Positions 59,099 to 64,000 of a stretch of 64,000 nt of DNA are shown here, in pieces; the stretch's first letter is position 1, and the number at the start of each line of letters is the position of its first letter. Both the position numbers and the translations under genes were made by a program. The stretch is taken from contig JAGXGY010000022.1 in the NCBI GenBank assembly GCA_024636505.1, forward strand, positions 16,229-80,228. Direction: 5' to 3'. Origin of the DNA: Methylobacter sp. GTDB taxonomy: Bacteria > Pseudomonadota > Gammaproteobacteria > Methylococcales > Methylomonadaceae. The notes beneath the pieces are model-generated. The model saw only the letters and a list, made by a program, of their open reading frames with translations. It searched no databases and was not told the origin of the DNA.

Positions 59099-59460
59099 AT
59101 CGAATGTTTCAATCCACATTTGACCTCATCTGCCAAATGACTTGTCTTACGACAATCCATCGACAGATAGAGGTCAGTGGATTGCCTCGCCGTAAACGAC
59201 GAGGTTACCTAAAAGAATAACGATGCTAAAGCATCGTTGTCAACGTTGAACGAATCTTCCTGAAGGGAGAGGTTTCAAACCAACAAGGAAATTTGATGAA
59301 GCTCTTAAAGAATCGCCCCCCCCTATCCCCGATTATTTAACAAGTATGCACGAGTGCTGTATTATAAGTAACTTATATAACCTTAAAAAACACCTCCTCT
59401 TTGGCTTTTTTAAACCAAAAAGAAGGCGATTATCTTTATAACAAATAACCGGGGGAATGA
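59099..59460. other. Intergenic region with two hairpins
   Basis: No gene found. Two stem-loops are clear: CCTCGCCG-taaa-CGACGAGG with one mismatch (59185-59204) and AACGATGC-taaa-GCATCGTT (59219-59238), both downstream of the motB-like gene where terminators are expected. The right part near 59350-59400 is AT-rich and should hold the flavin reductase promoter. Confidence 0.55.
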
Positions 59461-59949
59461 ATGACTGTTGATGTTGATAATTTTAAAAAAGCGATGCAAC
59501 TATGGGCCAGCGGCGTCACCGTCGTTACGACACACTCTGAAAAATTTGGTACTCAGGGCATGACAGTGACCGCCTTTTCAAGCGTTTCAATCAATCCACC
59601 TCAAATATTGGTTTGCATAAACGAATCTGCTGACACCGGCAGCGGTATTAAAGAAAGCCAGTACTTTGCTGTCAACATCTTAAGTTCAACCCAGCAAGAT
59701 GTTTCCAATCAATTTGCCGGAGGCAGCAGCCAACAACAACGCTTTGAAAACACATCATGGACAGCGGGTATGACCGGCACACCGATTCTCGATAACAGCC
59801 TCATGTCTTTGGAATGCAAAGTTATAAAAGAAGTTCATGCCGGTACTCACTGGATTATCATCGGCGAAGTACAAGACTGCGTTTGCCGTGAGGGAGAGCC
59901 GCTTTTATATTACCGGGGTAATTACCAGCAACTTATGCCCCGGCCATAG
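59461..59949 (+). CDS. Flavin reductase family (FMN-binding split-barrel) protein
   Basis: 162 residues, start ATG with GGGGGA upstream. It matches the flavin reductase domain: MQLWASGVTVVTTHSEKFGTQGMTVTAFSSVSINPPQILVC, then FAVNILSSTQQDVSNQFAGG and HWIIIGEVQDC, with the final LLYYRGNYQQL. These proteins use NAD(P)H to reduce FMN or FAD, often for a partner monooxygenase. No monooxygenase is adjacent, so the partner is unknown. Confidence 0.9.
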   Translation: MTVDVDNFKKAMQLWASGVTVVTTHSEKFGTQGMTVTAFSSVSINPPQILVCINESADTGSGIKESQYFAVNILSSTQQDVSNQFAGGSSQQQRFENTSWTAGMTGTPILDNSLMSLECKVIKEVHAGTHWIIIGEVQDCVCREGEPLLYYRGNYQQLMPRP

Positions 59950-60209
59950 CCCAAATCAAAGATAAACAAATATCCCTTAAGGCACTATGCATCAAGGTAA
60001 ATCTTACAAAAAAACACACCCCTTAAAGCTTTTTTAATGCCTGCATTATGACCCGAATAGAATTATCTTTGAACCTAGCTAAAATACTTTGCCCTGCTCA
60101 TATCTTTAGTGCTATTATCTGCTCCGGTTAGAGTTTGAGCCGGCTTTATTTATGAAGCTGGGATTTGTAAGCCAACAAAAATTGGCGATTTTTTAAGTAA
60201 GAGTGTGAT

Positions 60210-60419
60210 ATGTCAGAACAAGTTGTAGGTACCGTTAAGTGGTTCAATGATGAAAAAGGTTTCGGATTTATTGAACAGGAAGGTGGCAAAGATGTTTTTG
60301 TTCACCACAGTGCAATTAACGGCGCAGGCCGCAAGACTTTAAGGGAAGGCCAAAAAGTTACTATGGAAGTCACTCAAGGTCAAAAAGGTCCACAAGCCGA
60401 GAATGTAACCCCAGCGTAA
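60210..60419 (+). CDS. Cold-shock domain protein
   Basis: 69-residue cold-shock protein, [21 protein letters not shown] carrying RNP1 and RNP2. It is closely similar to the copy at 33683. The 260-bp gap upstream has no gene and includes a probable long leader. A strong terminator follows 12 bp after the stop. Confidence 0.95.
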   Translation: MSEQVVGTVKWFNDEKGFGFIEQEGGKDVFVHHSAINGAGRKTLREGQKVTMEVTQGQKGPQAENVTPA

Positions 60420-60430
60420 CAAACTCACAT

Positions 60431-60466
60431 ACTTGGCCCAAAAGTCGATAGACTTTTGGGCCAAGT
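60431..60466. terminator. Strong hairpin after the cold-shock gene
   Basis: A perfect 16-bp stem: ACTTGGCCCAAAAGTC pairs with GACTTTTGGGCCAAGT around a 4-base loop. It is placed as the transcription terminator of the cold-shock gene, though the following T-tract is short. Confidence 0.8.
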
Positions 60467-60622
60467 TCATAGTTAGCCATTTCTTTATGGACGTTGTCAG
60501 TACATCGAGCCATTCGCTTTACGCGAGCAGTTCACATATAAACTCCTCATTAATCAATACCATTAAAAATCGTCACTGTCGCGATATATAGCCGACTTTC
60601 TATTCCTCATGGATTAAACGGC

Positions 60623-61378
60623 TTAAGTAATTAACAGAAAAGCTCCCCACCCGAAAAAAGCCACACCTACCGCCTTACAAATAAGTTCCGATTCGAGGGG
60701 TAGGGTTTTCTCTGCTATAACCAACAAAGTGATCAAAGCCATTCCCAGCAGACTCATCACACCCACCACAAACATGATCAGCATTTGGGTCCAGCAACAG
60801 CCTAAACAGTTTACCCCATGCTCCACCCCCATCTTGAACGCACCTGCCGGACCATCCTGCCATTTATTTAATAAAAAACCCATCGGGGTTTTGCAGTGCG
60901 TCAAACAAGCATTTTTTATCGGCATAAACTGATAAAAACCGGCTAAAAACAAAATACCGACCGCTGATAGTGAATGTTGATTATCCATCATCGGAGATAG
61001 CCAGGCCAGGCCATGCATTTGCCATTGCAGCAGCGTTAAAACGATACTGAATACCAGCCATATTCCCAGATAGGCCAATATGAACAGATAAGTGAGTTTG
61101 CCGGGCGCTTTGTTTTGTTGCCGACAAACACGGGCAAATGCCAGAATCATCGGGATCGCAGAAGGCAGCATCATTGCCGCCATCATCACGGCCCACATAT
61201 AATAAACCAAAGCAAAATCGATAAATCGCCACGCCAACAACTCTGACGGAGGCATCCATAGGCTCGACATTGCTTGAGATGCCATTTGCTGCTGCTGATA
61301 AAACAGATAAGCCCATGCAGAAAAAGTCAGCGCTAATACACCGCCTAAAATAGAAACCTGGGCTTTAAACCCAGCCAT
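60623..61378 (-). CDS. DUF2182 family integral membrane protein
   Basis: 251-residue membrane protein with about six hydrophobic segments. It shows the DUF2182 features WAVMMAAMMLPSAIPMILAFARV and the C-terminal GVEHGVNCLGCCWTQMLIMFVVGVMSLLGM, with paired Cys and Met-rich helices that suggest metal handling. The function of the family is not established. Its start overlaps the stop of the DUF1326 gene, and this pairing recurs in bacteria, so the two probably act together. Confidence 0.85.
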   Translation of the reverse strand: MAGFKAQVSILGGVLALTFSAWAYLFYQQQQMASQAMSSLWMPPSELLAWRFIDFALVYYMWAVMMAAMMLPSAIPMILAFARVCRQQNKAPGKLTYLFILAYLGIWLVFSIVLTLLQWQMHGLAWLSPMMDNQHSLSAVGILFLAGFYQFMPIKNACLTHCKTPMGFLLNKWQDGPAGAFKMGVEHGVNCLGCCWTQMLIMFVVGVMSLLGMALITLLVIAEKTLPLESELICKAVGVAFFGWGAFLLIT

Positions 61379-61986
61379 TACGCTTGGTAAACAAATGCGG
61401 AGAAATAACCGTTACGCTCGGAAAATTCCCAGTTTTTATCGTAATCCTGATACCGATAACTTTTTGATTTGGCGACAACCGCAGGATGACTGGCTACCAC
61501 ACACAAGGGCGGATTACTTATAGTGGCTTGTCCGCCGGTTATCCCCTGAATACTTTCAATCGCAGCCTGGGCTATGCCGGGAATAGTCACACACCGGCTA
61601 TTGCCGCGTTCCTGATAATCAATTTTTACTTTTTTCACACCCAAGACTTTACCGACAAAGCTCATTAAAATTGACGGATGTCCGCCTTGCCGACCGCTAA
61701 AGATTTGCACAAGCGCATCGAATTGGTTGTCGTCGGCCCGTTCGTCCACATATAAAGACGCTTGCCAGTTGCCGTCTTTCATATCTCCCGGCGAATAACA
61801 GGCCATTGCCACATTCAAACCATCCAGTGTTTGCTCTTCTAAATGGCCTTGTTCGATATGCCATGCCACTAACAACTTGCAATCGCCTGTTGTTGGCGGC
61901 TGTAGCCATACACAAGGACAGGCGGTTTCACAGTTACAGGTTTCAAAATAACTGCCCTGCACTATCCAGTTTTTTGTTTCAGACAT
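61378..61986 (-). CDS. DUF1326 family protein
   Basis: 202-residue soluble protein beginning NWIVQGSYFETCNCETACPCVWLQPP, the cysteine-rich motif that defines DUF1326, followed by LVAWHIEQGHLEEQTLDGLNVAMACYSPG. Cytoplasmic location is expected because there is no signal peptide. Function is unknown; the cluster of Cys suggests metal or redox binding. Paired with the DUF2182 gene and followed upstream by an SDR gene 10 bp away. Confidence 0.87.
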   Translation of the reverse strand: MSETKNWIVQGSYFETCNCETACPCVWLQPPTTGDCKLLVAWHIEQGHLEEQTLDGLNVAMACYSPGDMKDGNWQASLYVDERADDNQFDALVQIFSGRQGGHPSILMSFVGKVLGVKKVKIDYQERGNSRCVTIPGIAQAAIESIQGITGGQATISNPPLCVVASHPAVVAKSKSYRYQDYDKNWEFSERNGYFSAFVYQA

Positions 61987-61996
61987 GTATCCTCTC

Positions 61997-62731
61997 CTAA
62001 AACGGTTCTTTAAACGGTCTCAAATCCAGCTCATGAGTCCATGCACTGGGGTGTTGTTTATGAATAGCCCAATAGGTTTCGGCAATAGCTTGCAGCTGTA
62101 ATAAGCCATCCTTGCCTTTGGACTTAACGTAGCCGGGAAACTGAGTGCTTGCCCGCTCACCATCGATCACGCCATCAATGACAGCGTGAACCACATGCAA
62201 GCCTTGCGGCGAAAATTCTCTTGCCATGCCTTGCGCCAAGGCCCTTAAACCGGCTTTGGCAACAGCGAATGCGGTAAATGGCGGCTTTGCTCTTAGCGAT
62301 GCGGTCGCTCCGGTAAAAATTAACGTTCCATGCTGTTGATCTTTCATAGCCTTAACGGCTTCCTTGCCAAAAAAGAAAGCACCCAAACAATTTTGCTGCC
62401 AAAGCAGAGTAAAGGTTTGTTCATCGGTTTCCAATAAAGGCGACGGGATATTGCTGTCGACATTGTAGACGGCAATATCGACGTTATAGCCATCAAGTTG
62501 CGCTATTTTGAATAAATGCGCCACATCACGCTCAACTGTTGCATCGGCAATAACATAAGTAACTGAGCCGCCTTTTTGGCGAATTGTTTCCGCTACCCGT
62601 TGAAGCTTGTTTTCACTTCGGCCGGCAATATAAACATGCAACCCTTTTACGGCAAAATATTTGGCCAGTGTAGCGCCCAAACCCTCCTCCGGGCCAACTC
62701 CAATGATAACGGCTGAACATTTTTTTTCCAT
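61997..62731 (-). CDS. Short-chain dehydrogenase/reductase family protein
   Basis: SDR oxidoreductase of 244 residues. The cofactor motif is GVGPEEGLGATLAKYFA, a variant of the classic TGxxxGxG, followed by VYIAGRSENKLQRVAETI. The catalytic site is altered: where YxxxK is expected the sequence is FTAFAVAKAGLRALAQGMA, so the Tyr seems to be Phe, although the Lys is kept. Either the enzyme is an atypical SDR or it is non-catalytic. It is the first gene of the three-gene row with DUF1326 and DUF2182. Confidence 0.85.
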   Translation of the reverse strand: MEKKCSAVIIGVGPEEGLGATLAKYFAVKGLHVYIAGRSENKLQRVAETIRQKGGSVTYVIADATVERDVAHLFKIAQLDGYNVDIAVYNVDSNIPSPLLETDEQTFTLLWQQNCLGAFFFGKEAVKAMKDQQHGTLIFTGATASLRAKPPFTAFAVAKAGLRALAQGMAREFSPQGLHVVHAVIDGVIDGERASTQFPGYVKSKGKDGLLQLQAIAETYWAIHKQHPSAWTHELDLRPFKEPF

Positions 62732-62963
62732 GATTAATTCCCTGAAGTGAGTATCATTGAGGTTAAAAGCTAAAGCCTAAAAATCGTTACTACTCAGCAG
62801 CCCAAAATAGAACGCAGATGACGCTGATAATTATGATGCATAAGATTTTCCTAAGTATCCGAGCTCATCATATCCATCTGCGTCCCATGGTATTTGATGA
62901 CGCTGAGCAGTTACTAAAAATCACTTAAAACCCCAATACAAGCTTTTTTACCTCTCGCTTTTT
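62732..62963. repeat. Intergenic inverted repeat of the ACGCAGATG type
   Basis: AACGCAGATGACGCTGAT near 62811 and the opposed CATCTGCGTCCC near 62875 form imperfect inverted arms in the gap upstream of the SDR gene. It looks like another family of short dispersed repeats; no gene is present. Confidence 0.4.
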
Positions 62964-63620
62964 TTAAGCCTTTCTGCCAAATATCAGCGAGAAATTATTT
63001 GCCGGCATATTGATTTGCTCTTTTAATTCCAAACCATGATTTTCCGCCGCTTTTTTCAGATCGGCTATATCTTTCAAGCCCCATTCTGAAACACCGACAG
63101 AGCTCAGAGTTTGATGAAACTCTTTATTGGAATCCGTAGTAAACGTGCCTTCCATTTGAAACGGACCGTAAATCAGTAAAAAACCATCGTCATCCAATAA
63201 ATTTGCGGCACATTGCATCATGCCGTCGGCAACTGAAATAGGCGCTACCTGGAAAATATTAATACAGAAAATGGCTGCGAATGAATGGGGTTCGCCCGCA
63301 TTAAACCAAGTTTCAGGATGGGTTAAATCCAGGTGAACAGGATCGGCAATATTATCGTTACTATGATCAACGGACAGTTTCTTAATATTTTCAAAAACGG
63401 CTTCATCCCTATCAGAGGGATGAAAATGCAAATGTTCAAAATGCGGTGCAAAATAGTTAATATGCATACCGCTGCCGCTGGCGAGCTCCAGAACATTACT
63501 AGGATCTTTAGGCAATTTTTCTTTTAACACGCCAAGCAGCGGCTCGCGGTTACGGTTTCCGGCCCAGGCAACATATTCGCTTAATGGATGCGGATCTAAA
63601 GGTGGTTTAACTTGGCTCAT
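62964..63620 (-). CDS. DUF938 family SAM-dependent methyltransferase-like protein
   Basis: 218 residues of the DUF938 family, with a class I methyltransferase fold. The start PPLDPHPLSEYVAWAGNRNREPLLGVL is typical, then the SAM motif VLELASGSGMHINYFAPHF, and LIYGPFQMEGTFTTDSNKEFHQTL. The substrate is unknown. It lies downstream of ahcY on the same strand (242-bp gap), which fits methylation metabolism but does not prove a link. Confidence 0.88.
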   Translation of the reverse strand: MSQVKPPLDPHPLSEYVAWAGNRNREPLLGVLKEKLPKDPSNVLELASGSGMHINYFAPHFEHLHFHPSDRDEAVFENIKKLSVDHSNDNIADPVHLDLTHPETWFNAGEPHSFAAIFCINIFQVAPISVADGMMQCAANLLDDDGFLLIYGPFQMEGTFTTDSNKEFHQTLSSVGVSEWGLKDIADLKKAAENHGLELKEQINMPANNFSLIFGRKA

Positions 63621-63861
63621 TATTAACTCCTCGCTTATTGGTTTGGTTACATTTTAATATTAGCAATTATTACGCCAATTGCCACTAATAATATTTCCCT
63701 TAATTTTCAAAGAGTTGTTTTTTAATCCTTGATAATCAGGGAATTTTATCTTCAATTAAGGAAGTTAGGCTTCAAACAATAAGAAAACATCCCGTTGAGA
63801 TGAAGCCAACGATTGGAAAGAGACATATATTCCCACGATGGCCTTGGGAAACACTAATGAA

Positions 63862-64000
63862 TCAATAACGATAATGATCGGCTTTAAACGGACCTTCAAC
63901 GGGCACATTAATATAGTTGGCTTGCTCGGCAGTGAGTACGGTCAAGTTCACACCCAGTTGTTTCAGATGCGATCTGGCCACTTTTTCGTCCAGCTTTTTA
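63862..64000 (-). CDS. ahcY: Adenosylhomocysteinase, C-terminal part (gene runs off the window)
   Basis: The last 46 codons of AhcY, which splits S-adenosylhomocysteine into adenosine and homocysteine. The reading frame gives [19 protein letters not shown], then [23 protein letters not shown] and the stop. The final KADHYRY is the family's conserved cofactor-contact tail. The rest of the gene, including the start and any upstream riboswitch, is outside the window. Confidence 0.95.
   Translation of the reverse strand, partial: KKLDEKVARSHLKQLGVNLTVLTAEQANYINVPVEGPFKADHYRY

Noticed and set aside
59100..59290. Possible structured non-coding RNA or riboswitch
   Set aside because: Two simple hairpins are present, but I cannot match them to any known RNA class and there is no conserved core visible; kept only as hairpins.
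63621..63861. SAH riboswitch linked to ahcY
   Set aside because: The gap lies downstream of ahcY; a riboswitch would be upstream, outside the window.

Overview
The window reads as chromosome of a gammaproteobacterium, most probably a type I methanotroph (order Methylococcales). The basis is the gammaproteobacterial housekeeping order eno-ftsB-ispD-ispF-truD and tilS-accA, combined with two tandem genes for methylene-tetrahydromethanopterin dehydrogenase (mtdB), an enzyme of C1 oxidation in methylotrophic bacteria. No methane monooxygenase or other lineage-defining C1 gene lies in the window, so the assignment is inference.

Layout. 1-4754 (+): sucA (5' end cut by the window edge), sucB and an lpd-like gene, the 2-oxoglutarate dehydrogenase complex; the E3 gene has lost key catalytic residues. 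4790-4975: a TonB-receptor tail relic. 4972-17900 (-): one long gene row made of a SulP anion transporter, a six-gene membrane complex related to hydrogenase-4/complex I (hyfB, C, E, F, G, I-like), a DUF2490 outer-membrane protein, and a histidine kinase with a sigma-54 activator. The large subunit lacks the nickel-iron ligand cysteines seen, so the complex looks like an energy-converting hydrogenase-related (Ehr) module. 18329-24300 (-): a tripartite RND efflux pump with a divergent TetR regulator. 25464-30380 (+): rimK, rubredoxin, an exported unknown protein, an NnrS-family protein, a DUF2721 protein and zapE. 30499-32895 (-): a LonB-type protease.

33683-34491: cspA followed by a broken HPF/cold-shock fusion gene. 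34520-45584 (-): truD, ispF, ispD, a two-gene ABC-ATPase/Toprim-like cassette inserted between ispD and ftsB, then ftsB, eno, kdsA, pyrG, tilS and accA. 45867-47161 (+): three small genes and a seven-copy 23-bp minisatellite. 47565-54874 (-): rarA, lolA, mrcB (PBP1b), a quinone-oxidoreductase-like enzyme, nspC and 5-formyl-THF cyclo-ligase. 55028-60419 (+): the mtdB pair, an IS200/IS605 tnpB relic, a MotA/MotB-like stator pair, a flavin reductase and a second cold-shock gene. 60623-64000 (-): a DUF2182/DUF1326 pair, an SDR enzyme, a DUF938 methyltransferase and the 3' end of ahcY.

The intergenic DNA is rich in small repeats: REP-like palindromes (one lying inside the hyfI-like coding sequence), a CACGAAA-type dispersed repeat seen four times, 7-bp and 22-23-bp tandem repeats, and two IS605-type end hairpins. 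No tRNA, rRNA or CRISPR array was recognised. The items best worth follow-up are the degenerate E3, the Ehr/SulP operon and the ATPase/Toprim cassette.
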